A stretch of 64,000 nucleotides of DNA from Brachionus rotundiformis (Eukaryota; Rotifera; Eurotatoria; Ploima; Brachionidae): NCBI GenBank assembly GCA_016802295.1, contig JAESIW010000199.1, positions 687,838 to 751,837 on the forward strand, read 5' to 3'. Made by a program: the position numbers and the translations under genes. Position 1 is the stretch's first letter. The number at the start of each line of letters is the position of its first letter. This document shows positions 12,541 to 23,255 of this stretch, one piece after another. Under the pieces are notes generated by a model. It was not told the origin of the DNA. It ran no database searches and saw nothing but the letters and a program-made list of their open reading frames with translations.

Positions 12541-12970
12541 AATGCGGATCATCTTCTAAACCAAAGACCTTTGTATTCGGTTTACCAACAGATGATCAAA
12601 AATGGTTGATAATGTTTTCCTATGATTTTGGGCAGCGAAGAAATTACCACAGCAAGTGATCTTTAAAATTAAAAATTCCAAACCAAGAAAAATCCAACCA
12701 AGCCATATTTTAAATTCCGACATTGGAACATTTGGAACAAAAAACAAAAAAAATGCCAAAAATGCCAAAGCTTAAGTTCACAAATAGCAAAACATGTTCC
12801 GTGAATTTTAGCACTTGGTACATCCTTTTTACCACCAATATTATGATTCTGCTAAATTCAGAACTGAGTGAATTTCAGTACAGAAGCAAAAACAAAATAT
12901 CAAAAATTCTAAAGCTAAAGTTCTGAGAGAGCAAAGCATGCTCTGTAAGTAGAAACACCTGGTACACCTT
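12541..12970 (+). repeat. Dispersed foldback-type repeat, copy A
   Basis: Carries the words ATGCCAAAGCT, CATGTTCCGTGAATTTTAGC and CTTGGTACATCC, then a second related unit ending CACCTGGTACACC. The block is the reverse complement of much of 33625-34085 and shares modules with 23105-23255 and 60810-61195. No transposase frame is present, so it is likely non-autonomous. Confidence 0.75.
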
Positions 12971-13383
12971 CTGTAGCATCACATAAAATAAAAATAAATC
13001 AAAAATGATGAAAATAAAATTTTTATTAATAAAAAATTTAAAAAATAAAATTTTTACCAAGTTATGAAAAAGATATGTAGCCATCTTTGAACTCACTGAC
13101 GCATTGAACTTATTTAAAATAAGATCAACAGAAACTTATGTAAATATGCCTAAAAAAGGTCTTCAATAGCCTTAGGATATTAACAATCTTTAGATAGATA
13201 TCAATTTTATTAAGTAATTAAGAGTCTTAGTCTAAACAACACACTATAAAAAATAGCTAGCGAAAAAGTGTTAAAGGTGTGTGTACTTTTAAAATTTATT
13301 ATCCAAGATGATAAATTCTATATTAAATAGAAAAGTATTACAATGATTCCTCCTAAAAAAGACATGAGTAAAAGATAATTGAT

Positions 13384-13545
13384 ATGGGTCACAATCGATA
13401 TTTAAGAGATCATTTGGATAGGGACCAGATTCAGAAATATCGCAATGATAGATACGCTGAGAAGCATTTTTATAACCTTCTCTCTGTATACTTCTTACAT
13501 TTTGGAGATATTGCTGAAATAAATGTGAGCATCATCGCATTGTAA
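13384..13545 (+). other. Short open stretch, possible isolated exon
   Basis: A 53-codon ATG-initiated frame with less biased composition than its surroundings runs into GTAAGT at 13542, a consensus donor. It has charged residues (RDHLDRDQIQKYRND) but no family I recognise, and no partner exon is obvious. It may be an exon, a gene fragment or chance. Confidence 0.2.
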
Positions 13546-13898
13546 GTTATAACTCTACAAATATATTTGGCATTAATTTATGGCCATGATTTATTTTTAT
13601 ATTTTGTCATTTAAATAAATATTTTCGTCACTAAAATTAGTATTTTTTTTTTTGTAATATTTATTTTATCAGTGAAAAATTATTAAAAAGTCATCTCGAT
13701 ATATAAATTTGTCAGTAGTTTAGTTTTTTTGTCAGAATAATTAGTTTTTTATAGTCAGCTGAAACAAATTAAATTAGTCACCACTTTTAGTTGTTCATCT
13801 AAAAAAAATTTAAATATAAGCCTTAATTTATTTTATTTTTTTAAGTTTTCTAAATAAAAAAATCATATCTAAAAATAGTAATTAAATAATTGTAATAA

Positions 13899-14584
13899 CT
13901 AGTTATTGCAGCTTTGGTCTGCTTTATCAAAATCATTTATATCAACACCGTTGTCTAACAGAAGCTTTTTGAGCTCTGCAGTGGTTTCTTCACTCAGACT
14001 TTGGGTGCGAGAAAGAAGCCAAGTGGCGTCAAACTTGATAAATCCCAGGTATATTTTGCATGAATAGACTAGAGCGTAGTTATCATAGTCTGTTTTCCAA
14101 ATGTGATAATTTCCTTCACTATTAAAATTAAACAATTTTTTGATATTTAGACTAACAATCAATTTATTTGGTTCGTTTGGATCTGGAACGTAGGCTTCTC
14201 CATTTACAATTCTTACCTCACCAGTATTGCTAAAAAAAAATTTTTATTAAATTTTAATAAAAAAATCTCTAATTTTTTAAAATAATCACATATTGATTCC
14301 TGTATTTTTGACCGAAATTCGGTTGTTTTCCTCGACGGCATATTCAGCAAACCCGCATTTATATTTTCGGCTAAAGATTCTTTCAATTTCATACCATTTT
14401 CCAGCATACTGAATTAAAGCAAAAATATTGTTGCATTTTATTTAAATTTCTGATATTTTACTCGATTCAAGTCAAAGTCTTTTATGAGTGGACTTGTTGG
14501 ACAGTTTGTTCCAAATCCAATCCTTGCATGTGTACTGGAAACAATTGCAAATATAATAACAAGAAATATAAATAAAATATTCAT
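13899..14584 (-). CDS. Secreted lipocalin (apolipoprotein D-like), copy 2
   Basis: Exons 14584-14462, 14408-14290 and 14229-13899 join in phase to 190 aa. Exons 1 and 2 are the same length as in copy 1 and the first intron is again 53 bp. The signal peptide differs (MNILFIFLVIIFAIVSS), while AGKWYE, TDYDNYALVYSC and WLLSRTQSLSEE are kept. Exon 3 is almost unchanged between copies, whereas the signal peptide and exon 2 carry several charge changes. The pair is a tandem duplication separated by about 2.7 kb that holds repeats. Function is expected to be extracellular transport of a hydrophobic ligand. Confidence 0.92.
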
Positions 14585-14627
14585 TTTATTTGGCTAAAAA
14601 TCAAAATGAAAAAATAATCTTTTTATA

Positions 14628-15339
14628 AACTAGACTTTAATGAGTTTTCTAATTGCCTTAAAAAACTATTTGGAAATGTTTTTAAAGAACAATTGAAATA
14701 AAATCTTGTTAATTTGGTAGATTAGATTTCAATTATCATGCCCAAAATTTTTATTATTAATATTCTAGTTGTTTAATTATAAAATAAAATATAAAGTTAA
14801 TTTTTGATAAAACAAACTTTGCTTAGCCTTAGCTAATGTTTAGACAGACATTCACAGAGATTAGAATTAATTAAAAATTTAATGTTTTAGTTATTTAAAA
14901 AGTTAAATTTTGAAACCCATTCAAGATATGCACAGTTTAACACTGAAATACAATAGTGTGGTGTGTCAAGCTATTTATTAGTATTTAACGCTCTGAAGAA
15001 TTTGTTAATAGTTATTAGCTTATTTTAAGATAAGATTCTTTTCAATTAATTTTTTTAATTACAATAATTGAAATATGATCTCAAAACAAGGTTTAATATA
15101 TTAATTTTTATTAGATCTTGCTTCCTTCTCTCGTTATGTATCTGAGTAAAGAAAATAAAATTATCTAATTTAAAAATATTAATACTAAGAAAAACGATTC
15201 TCCTAAAAGAGACTGACTCTTTCGGTCTTGTAATTTTTTTTTTATTTCCTTTTTTTAACCATTAAACTATTAATATTGTTCAAACAAATTAAGCTCTGAA
15301 AAAATGTAAAATTTATTGCATATTTTTATTAAATATTTT
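14628..15339. other. Upstream non-coding DNA of lipocalin copy 2
   Basis: AT-rich, no coding or structured element recognised. Confidence 0.4.
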
Positions 15340-15800
15340 TTCAAAGGCAAGCTTTTAAGCTGCTCTTTAACATATTCTTTGGAAATTGTAGTCACCCAAC
15401 AGTATCATAGAAATTTCGAAAAGTCTAAAAAACACGCTTTTTGTGATTTTTCCAGATTAAATTTTTACCTAAATCCTAAAGATACCAAGACAAAATTTTA
15501 AATCACTCGAAAAGAATTTTTACTTGACTTTGGCTTTTGAAGTGCAGAGAAATTCTAAGAATTGACAGGGTAATTTGAAAATTTGAATTCATTAAAATTT
15601 TCCAATTTAATGATCACATTTGTGACCTCAATTCTCTATGATCTTTTTGACAAGAGAGATCCATAAGTACTTAAAGTCAAGCTTAAAAGTTGCTCTTTGA
15701 CATTCTCTATTTAGGTTGTAGTCACCCTACAAAATCATAGAAAATTTTCACTTCGAATAAATTCAAAAACCGTTTTCTTCAATTTTTAAAAGGCAGTGAG
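15340..15800 (+). repeat. Old, degenerate copy of the 345-bp satellite
   Basis: About 1.3 units are recognisable through GGCAAGCTT, GCTCTTTAACAT, GTAGTCACCC, ATCATAGAAA and ACTTTGGCTTTTGAAGTGCAG, with many substitutions. It is the most diverged of the four loci, so the family has been present in this region for a long time. Confidence 0.8.
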
Positions 15801-16391
15801 TTCTGTACTGAATGTTGAGCTTTTGAAGGATTCAATTTTAATCCATTGAAGTCTTGTGAGAAAAATATTCAATTGAAAAGATGGACAGAGTTTTAGGCAG
15901 CGTTTTAATTTTATTTTAAAAAAATTAAACTAAGATTTTTAAATAGCTTTTTGATTTTAAAAACCAAATATAAAGGACGGTTTGCACGTATTTTCACATC
16001 AAGATAATGACCTTATTTACACGTACTAATAAAATAGAGTTCTTGTGTGTTAAAAATATGATTTTATTTTTTTTTCATTCTAGAGATATACGCACTCAAA
16101 GTAGGGATACTTAAAAAATACATTTTTTTTGAGCAAGAAAATTTCAAGAATTAAACACTCGACAAAATATATCGAATACAATTATGAAAGAGCATAAAGT
16201 CTAGTTTATAGTGTATTTTCAAAATTTAGTAAAATTTGTGAGATTTTTTAATTCAAAGTTTTTGTTAGTTTTTGTACTTTGACGTTTTTTTAAGGGTTTC
16301 CTCAACCTAATTTCAAAAATTAAGCTCAAATTCGTATCCAGCATCTAAGGGAAAAGAATGCTTTTTTTACTTGATTTTTATTTTCTAATTT

Positions 16392-16601
16392 TTATTCATT
16401 ATTATCTATTATTATTATGCCTTCAGGTAATTTACTTGCGTCTAAAAATATGTGATTATGATTTAGAGACATAAGTTTAATTTCCATATTGAAGCGAAAA
16501 AAGGTTAAGAACCATAAAACGCTTGCCACATGAGCACAACAGCCAACAACTCGTGCTCCTGATTTGCACGTACAGTACCGGCTTCTAATTGTATCCGTCA
16601 A
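16392..16601 (-). pseudogene. SWIM zinc-finger fragment of a transposase-like protein
   Basis: A 69-codon stretch contains YCTCKSGARVVGCCAHVASV, matching the SWIM-type finger pattern CxCx(n)CxH and the form common in multicopy invertebrate genes and Mutator-like transposases. Nothing upstream or downstream continues the protein, so this is a relic. A 330-bp MITE with a 9-bp target duplication (22390-22719) is compatible with Mutator-like activity in this genome. Confidence 0.6.
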
Positions 16602-17184
16602 AATTTTAAATTAATTTATTAGATAACAAAGGTTATTGAGTTTTTTAGGTAATAAATTTGAATCAAATTGAGTGATCAATTTTGCCATCTCTTCCTTAGT
16701 TTATTGCCGTTTATTTTTTTATTATACCTAATTTTTAGACTTTATGGCAAAAGTAAAAATGAAAAAAGAAATTTAAAGTTAAAATGTGGTTTATTTTATA
16801 TAAAAAATTCAAGTGGGAAAAATTTAATTTTTTATTTTAAATTATTTGCGAGATAATAAATCCAATTCAATAAATAAAAAAGATTTAATTTATTAAAATA
16901 AGTAAACAGTTGGATATCCTCATTTATCTAGGAAAAAGTCTTAAAATTTTTATTTTTATTTTCAAGTGGTGATGATAATTAAGTATTTATTCTTTGAGAA
17001 ATACCAAAAAACATCTTTTCAAAATATAAATAATGCAAAAAATATTCTAATTGTCTTAAAAATACTAGGTTTTCAGACAGACTTGATTAGATTCACCAAA
17101 CTAAAATAGGCAAATTTAATTTTTCAATTAACTTATATACAAAAAATTTAAAGCTTAAATTGGAAGTAAATCAATTTTATTATT

Positions 17185-17999
17185 TTAAAGAAAAATTCTA
17201 TGATATTTTGACTTATTCTGTTCCAAGCCGCAGCATGGGCAATTTATTTGATTTTTTTTTTCAAAAATTTTATCAAAGCAACTGTAGCACATTATGTGTC
17301 CGCATTGAGATGATACCAACTGTTCATCGGAGTTTTTTATCTAAAATTCATTTTAAAAAAATTCAATAAAATCTATAAATACAACTTCATTTAAATTCCT
17401 CAAACAAATTGGACAGTCGGTCAAACTGTCATTATTTGAAGCTATAAATCCACATTTTGAATCTTTTTCATTAGTCAAAATATTTTTTCTCTTAATTAAT
17501 AAGCAATTTTACCTAAAGAGATGCTATGCTTTTTAGGTGCTGAATATGACTGGATAGGTCTGTCGACTCGATGAGTCGAAAAGGAACTTGCACGGCTATC
17601 GTCTAAATTGATATAATTAATATTATTGAAAAAATTAATCTGAGGAATAAACGAAATATTGATAGTCTGGGCAGACCGGTAATTTCCGTTCATTTGTCCA
17701 ATAATTTTTCCATAGACTAAGCCCTCCACATTGCCATTGACTGATCCATAAATGTTACCCTTAACATCTCCTCTGATATTTCCATTCACTTGTCCAAAAA
17801 TATCTCCCAATACATCACCCTTTGTTAATTTAATCGATTCACTAAATATAGAGCATTTTAACATTTTTTACTTTTATATTTCCATTTATATGTCCGTAGA
17901 TTGACCCAGTTGGTCCTTAAAGCAAAAATTAATTTAAAAATTTTAAAATTGTTTGATTTTACCATCTATTGAATGATTAATAAATCCCTTAATATCCAT
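17185..17999 (-). CDS. Tetrapeptide-repeat (GxIx) RING-finger protein
   Basis: Five exons on the minus strand (17999-17963, 17915-17872, 17819-17513, 17462-17386, 17340-17185) join in phase to 206 aa; introns are 45-52 bp. Residues about 1-75 are a run of roughly 15 tetrads G-x-(I/V)-x, such as GDVLGDIFGQVNG; this regularity suggests a beta-roll or filament-like stack, though no known fold is proven. Residues 146-192 form a complete C3HC4 RING: Cys146, Cys149, Cys168, His170, Cys173, Cys176, Cys189 and Cys192, closest in feel to RNF4-type E3 ligases. The linker is Ser- and Asn-rich. A ubiquitin ligase using the repeat for self-assembly or targeting is inferred. Exon 3 stays open past the donor at 17512 to a stop at 17496, so a short form without RING is possible if that intron is retained. 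The acceptor at 17463 has a poor pyrimidine tract. Confidence 0.75.
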
Positions 18000-18549
18000 C
18001 TTAAAACTTATGATTAAAACTTATGATTATGATTAAAATTTTTAACTAGGATTTGAATATACATTTAAGTTTTATCTTAAAAAATATTTAAGAAAAATTT
18101 GTTTATAAGTATTTTTGAGATCATTTTGATTTTGAACAATATCTAACAATATTATTAAGAAACAAATAAAGCTAAAAATAAACTTAATTTAATAAAACAA
18201 AATATTTTTTATATTGGTTTCACACTTTTATAAAATTAAGATAACTTTTTTGATTATTCAATAAAAAAGATAAAATAATAACGTTTTTATTAACTGACCA
18301 ATAATTTTATATTCAATTTATTATTATTTAATTACTCAATCTATTTAGCCAAACCATAAGCTAGGCTATTTATTTTTATTAATAACCAAAATGTCTTGAT
18401 AGCTGACTGTTCTGATGACAAATTCTTAGATTTTGATAATAGATATAAATGGGTCATTCATTAAAACAAATGCTTAATTCAAACAATTCAAACAATCAGA
18501 TAAAATAATATTGTCTTGATGTTCTTTATCTTCCAAATTAACAAATACT

Positions 18550-18958
18550 TTGTCTCCAATTTTTAAATTCATAAATTTAAGAACCATAAATAAGAAAACA
18601 TATAACGCCATCAATGAGGGGGAAGTAACTTTGGCAATCCCCGTGGACACAAGCCCAATGCCTAAACCCACGTCATTGCAGAGATTGACAGAGCTCCCAA
18701 AACTCTCGTTGGATGCCACACTCAGAACCGTAGTCGCCCGACAGTAGACACAAACAAACCACTTGACCTCCAGCCCCTGTGCAACGTTGAACAAAAGAAA
18801 ACAAATCTGCCCCAGCAAACTATCAACGTCTACCCGAAAGCGATTGTGAAAGTGGACACCTCGGTCGAGGAAGAGTACTTTACCAGTCTTCTCCGGAATT
18901 ACCCGAGGAAGACGAGGGCTACGAAATTATTGGATAAATTATAATTAAAAAAAAAAAA
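18550..18958 (+). pseudogene. Frame-broken, poly(A)-tailed relic, probable retrocopy
   Basis: This is a local rise in GC with open segments in all three plus frames that hand over to one another: 18550-18747, about 18673-18933, and a frame ending near 18931 with the acidic C-terminus PEEDEGYEIIG. A run of A follows the last stop within about 10 bp. Shifting frames with a poly(A) tail fits a processed pseudogene of a cellular mRNA. The ending EDEGYEII resembles an LC3-interacting motif, but the parent gene is not identified. An overlapping 114-aa minus-strand frame (18474-18818) is hydrophobic and looks like a shadow. Confidence 0.35.
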
Positions 18959-19257
18959 AATTTTTTTTAGAATAAAGATTTAGAAGAGAAAATTTTTTTT
19001 AGTTTATTTAATAGTGCCACGCTATTAAAGTACTGTTTTGTTTGTTCTGCAGCTAGAACGCTTGCTCTATCTGCTATTTAAACCACTACCAATTGTTATA
19101 ATTTCGGATTCCATTAAATAAACTTCATTAAATAATTAAAGTCTAAACCCAAGACTCTTCAAATTGACTAATTTTTTTTATTAATTTGAATTGAATTTTT
19201 TAATTTGAGTTCAAAATCAATTTTGATTTTAGCAAGTGGATTTTTGGATTAGACTAA

Positions 19258-19316
19258 AAGAGTTGTGACGGCGTCTTTCCTTAAGAAGCCAATGGAAAGT
19301 TAATCATAATCAGCAC
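19258..19316 (-). other. Relic of the twister-ribozyme element
   Basis: On the minus strand about 58 bp match the sequence just upstream of and into the second twister at 31.7 kb, including CATTGGCTTCTTAAGGAAAG and CCGTCACAACTCT. It ends inside the ribozyme 5' strand, and the cleavage-site U is C. No downstream half (CCCAAG loop, GGAGGG) is present, so it is not a functional ribozyme. Confidence 0.6.
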
Positions 19317-19641
19317 TTAACTTAAATTAACTTAAATTGAGAATGCCATTTCAAGTCGTTTTGGATTTAAATACCTAAGCCTCTTTGGCAAACAGACTTG
19401 CTGTTCATCGAATTTGGTGTTCATGTTACCAATATGTAAAACTTCTATCTAATTTGAACAGGTTTGACCAAGTATCACTTTTTGTGATAATTTTTAATTT
19501 GGAAAATAATTTGTTTACATAGAATTTATTTAATAAATCTAATTTTAAAATCCTTAGAAAGTTTAAACTGTTATAAATAATTAAATATTTTTCAGTTTTA
19601 ATCAAATCAAAATTCATTTATTTTATTTATCTATCTTTGGA

Positions 19642-21138
19642 TTAGACACTTCTGGGCTGAACTTGGATGAGATTTTGACGAGTTTTATTTTCAAAGATTT
19701 CATGCAAAACGACAATAAAAAGTTCGACTATCTCCGCTAAACTTAGCACACTTAGTCCAATAAAAAGACCTAAAAGACCTCCTATACTTGAGATAAGATC
19801 AATTATGTTAGTTTTTTCCATCTCTTCCATTTCCACATATTCTAATGAATCATACACAATATTAACTTTTAGTGTATTTTCCCTCACAAAATCTAAAGTA
19901 TAATTTTTGGAAAAATTCTTCTCGTTTAATATTTGAACCAAGGCATTAGCCCTAAGGTCAGTTGGATAGTCGGTAAAAGAGACTGTAAAGTCGTATTCAG
20001 TTCGCTCACATTCCAAGGGACAATCTTTTTCACATATGTTGTTATTCGAGCTGCTGTAAAAGGCCATTGTTTCCATACACATGCACATAAATTCTGACTT
20101 GGAAGTACAAGGCAGTCCCGACTTAATCAAAGGCTTGTTCGGGTCCAGACACTGACATTTTGAAAGCATGATACTTTGAAAGCATACTTCAAAGCAAAGA
20201 TTTTGAGAATAAGTTTCAGCTTGTTTCACGGTTTCTTTGTATACATCTGAAGAAAAGAATTGCGAATGGTCTCGTTGGCACTGGCTGTACGGGTATGGAT
20301 ACTTTTTGACCACTCTTTTTCTCACATTTATGTTGGTCTGGTACTTAGCCGCCAGATCTATTCCGCGGAATGGGTTCACACGGCTATTATGGTCAAACAG
20401 GGCTATGTGAATTCCTTTGGCCACACTCAAGTCATCCACTTGATCGTTTGTTTTGGACAAAAATTCCATTTGTATGCCAGAATGTCTGCCAACACTTGTC
20501 TGCTCCAAAATTTTGCTCTTTGTTCCATTTCGCAGCTTGCCAGTGTTGAACAGATAACAATTGCCCAAAAATTGTTCATAATACCAAATGAAATTTTGAA
20601 TGTCACAATCTCGATAGTCAATGAAGCAGCTGATCAAAACTGACTCAATGTCAAAACCAAATGATTTTTTTATTTCATCCGTGACATTTTGATTAAATGT
20701 TTTTGATCTAGAAATGTAGTCAAAAAAATCGATGTTAAGGCTGGCTTGGTAATTTGAAGTAGACATCTGGGATAAAAAAGATGAGCTAAAGATATTGGAG
20801 ATATTTGCAGATTTTAAAAATTGGTTTCTAAATTCATGGCCTATGGGTGTGAGAAACATTTCGTTATGGCAAATTGAAATAGCTGGAAATTTGAGAGGCA
20901 TCTGGGTCTGATATCGGACTAGTGTGGTCACCTCAAATTTTGTGTAATTAATGATGGCACTTACCACCAAATAGCAGAACAAGCTTACGCTCACACAAAT
21001 ACTAAGTATCCAAAAGAGCTTCAAGCTGATTTTCTCGTTTTTAACAATTTTTGGGAATCCATGACTGGTAGAATCCAAAACCCAGTCTATAAATTTTATT
21101 TTTAAAGTTTCTCTCAGGTTTTTTTTTGAATTTTGCAT
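19642..21138 (-). CDS. DEG/ENaC-family sodium channel subunit
   Basis: A single exon encodes 498 aa with full DEG/ENaC architecture. There is a cytosolic N-terminus with the His-Gly gating motif (TSHGFP, near residue 25), TM1 at about 41-65, the post-TM1 motif LKFPAISICHNE, and a Cys-rich extracellular domain. Just before TM2 are clustered Cys motifs (CFEVCFQS, CQCLDPN, CEKDCPLECERTEYDF), and the pore/TM2 segment contains GLLGLFIGLSVLSLAEIVE with a G-L-S selectivity filter at about 455-475. Such channels are trimers carrying Na+ and can be gated by peptides, acid or mechanical force; the ligand is not readable here. The absence of introns contrasts with most genes in the window. Confidence 0.95.
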   Translation of the reverse strand: MQNSKKNLRETLKIKFIDWVLDSTSHGFPKIVKNEKISLKLFWILSICVSVSLFCYLVVSAIINYTKFEVTTLVRYQTQMPLKFPAISICHNEMFLTPIGHEFRNQFLKSANISNIFSSSFLSQMSTSNYQASLNIDFFDYISRSKTFNQNVTDEIKKSFGFDIESVLISCFIDYRDCDIQNFIWYYEQFLGNCYLFNTGKLRNGTKSKILEQTSVGRHSGIQMEFLSKTNDQVDDLSVAKGIHIALFDHNSRVNPFRGIDLAAKYQTNINVRKRVVKKYPYPYSQCQRDHSQFFSSDVYKETVKQAETYSQNLCFEVCFQSIMLSKCQCLDPNKPLIKSGLPCTSKSEFMCMCMETMAFYSSSNNNICEKDCPLECERTEYDFTVSFTDYPTDLRANALVQILNEKNFSKNYTLDFVRENTLKVNIVYDSLEYVEMEEMEKTNIIDLISSIGGLLGLFIGLSVLSLAEIVELFIVVLHEIFENKTRQNLIQVQPRSV

Positions 21139-21544
21139 TTTAATTTAAAATATAAAAATCTTTTCTATTATACATTTACACTTTTTTTAAAGCTAAGGAA
21201 ATAAAATGGTTTTTGTTTAATTTCAATTAGCAAGGGTTGCATATTTTTTAATTGAAAAATTTCTATGACAATATTAAAAAATAAATAAAAGTCAATTAAT
21301 CAATAATTTTATTAATGATTTTAAAAAAATTATATAAATAAATAGCATGCTAAAAAAAAAAAAAGACTTAAGATATTTGGTTTATTAATTTAAATATAAA
21401 CAGGTTATTTAAGAATTTTAAAAATTTTTTAAATTTGCTTGTTTCAAACAATCACTTTGAAAACTCACTATCAGTAAATTTTTTATCCACTTCCTTCCTA
21501 AGACATATCCACAACTTGCTTCACAAATTAGGTATTGTTTTGGA

Positions 21545-21930
21545 ATCCGGTGTTGTGAATTTCAAAAACAAACAGAACAAAATTTCCTCCAATTTTGATA
21601 AATTAAAATTTACTAAAATAAAATATATTTATTACAAAAATACTGCAACATGGTGCAACATACTTTGTTACATCTTTTTTACCAAAGAATAAAGCTTTAT
21701 TTTCTTATTTATAGGGAAACAAAATCAATAATCAATTTAAGTCTTAATGATGCTTTACTTTTTGTCTTTTATCTATATCAGAAAAATTATCTCAGGTAAA
21801 AAAGATGCAACAAAGTATGTTGCACCATGTTGCAGTATTTTTGTAAATATATTTTATTTTAGTAAATTTTAATTTATCAAAATTGGAGGAAATTTTGTTC
21901 TGTTTGTTTTTGAAATTCACAACACCTGAA
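21545..21930. mobile_element. Inverted-terminal-repeat element (MITE-like), family C
   Basis: Two arms of about 135-140 bp, 21550-21690 and 21790-21925, are near-perfect reverse complements (GGTGTTGTGAATTTC... and ...GAAATTCACAACACC) around a 100-bp centre. Each arm contains the words CATGGTGCAACATA or their complement. Single diverged arms occur at about 34085-34210 and 40855-40985, exactly at the outer ends of the first large inverted duplication. No coding capacity. Confidence 0.8.
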
Positions 21931-22389
21931 ATCCTCACAAATAATTTATAAGTCATCAACTTATTAGGAAATTATTTATTTATCGAAATAATTTTAAATT
22001 CCCAGCATGATAATAACTTCAAAAAAAATAATCTTTTATTAGGTTAAACTTTCTTTCTAGGTTAGAAATTTTAAATTTTTATATTTTTTTAAAAGGGTTT
22101 TTTTTAATTCCGTTTTTCTGTTACCTTGGAAGCATTAAATTAATTTCATTTAATAAAAAAAATAAATCTTACTTTTTTAAAATTAAATGTGTGAAAAATT
22201 GGATAAAAATTGAGCATGAAAGGAATAATGTTCCCACGCTTTTTAAAAATAAAAGGGATAAGGGTTCCTAGGAAATAATTTATTTATCGTTTATGTGACT
22301 TTTACTAAATTCATTCTTATTCATTAGATTTCTGTTACCGTAAAACTTCACAATTAAAGAGACAAAAAATTAAAAAAGAAGAAATAAAA

Positions 22390-22719
22390 GGGGTTGTGAA
22401 GTTGGTTTCAATTCGATCATTTCTATTCAGAAAAACTTGAATAACTTTTTTACTAAAAGAGATAATTTAGTTCTATAAAATGCTCAATTATAAGCAAATT
22501 CGCTTAAACCAGTAAAATAAGTTTGCAAAATACTCTGCAATATTGTGCATTTTGCACGCCATTAAAAAGCATTCAAATCACTTTGCAGAGTTTTTGCAGA
22601 CACATATTTTCAGATTAAGCAAAGTTGCTTAAACATTAAGCATTTTACAGAACTAAATTATTCCTAATAGTAAAAAAGTTATTCAAATTTTTCTGAATTG
22701 AAAAGAACTTCACAGCCCC
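22390..22719. mobile_element. 330-bp MITE with long TIRs and 9-bp target duplication
   Basis: Ends GGGGTTGTGAAGTT and AACTTCACAGCCCC are inverted repeats (13 of 14), and the imperfect inverted homology extends about 110 bp inward. The flanks are GAAATAAAA on both sides, a 9-bp direct repeat taken as the target-site duplication. Long TIRs plus 9 bp suggest a Mutator-like origin. A related sequence lies inverted at about 54606-54780. Confidence 0.85.
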
Positions 22720-23104
22720 GAAATAAAAAATTTTCTGAAAAAGGGTTTTAGGGTTACACCTCAAGGGAAGAGAAATGCTGGAAGACCTAAGGTAATCTGA
22801 AGGAGAACAATTGCTCCTCTGAGTAGAAGATAGAAGAAGAACATTTTTATTAATAAATAATGACAAACATTCTCTTAGAAAATCCATTAAGGTGGTTTTT
22901 TCATTAATAAGCATCAAAAACTTGAGATGACTAAAAATCAAAGACAAAGCTTAGTAGGCCTTCTTAATTTGGAAGAAACAACAAACTTATTGGGTCAGAA
23001 AAATATCTTGGCCATCACAAATCAAATTGAAAAATATTTTGGTGTTAATTTTATTGGTTTTTGGCTTTAACTAAACAATCATATCTTAACTCAATTAGTT
23101 TAAG

Positions 23105-23255
23105 ATTCTTTAATATGGCTAATTTTTGGTATTGTGAAATTTGGAACAAAAAAAACAAATTATCAAAAATGATAAAGATGAAGTTCTGAAAAGGCAAAAG
23201 ATGCTCTGTAAATTGAAACACCTGGTACATCCTCTGTAGCACCTTGCATACTACA
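23105..23255 (+). repeat. Dispersed foldback-type repeat, partial copy
   Basis: Shares AAGTTCTGAAAAGGCAAA, ATGCTCTGTAAATTGAAAC and CACCTGGTACATCC with the block at 12541-12970. Confidence 0.6.

Noticed and set aside
18474..18818. 114-aa hydrophobic minus-strand ORF
   Set aside because: Overlaps the plus-strand relic with a poly(A) tail; no signal peptide logic, homology or splice context to prefer it.
22645..22947. 100-aa minus ORF overlapping the MITE right end
   Set aside because: Spans the terminal inverted repeat and flank; no domain.
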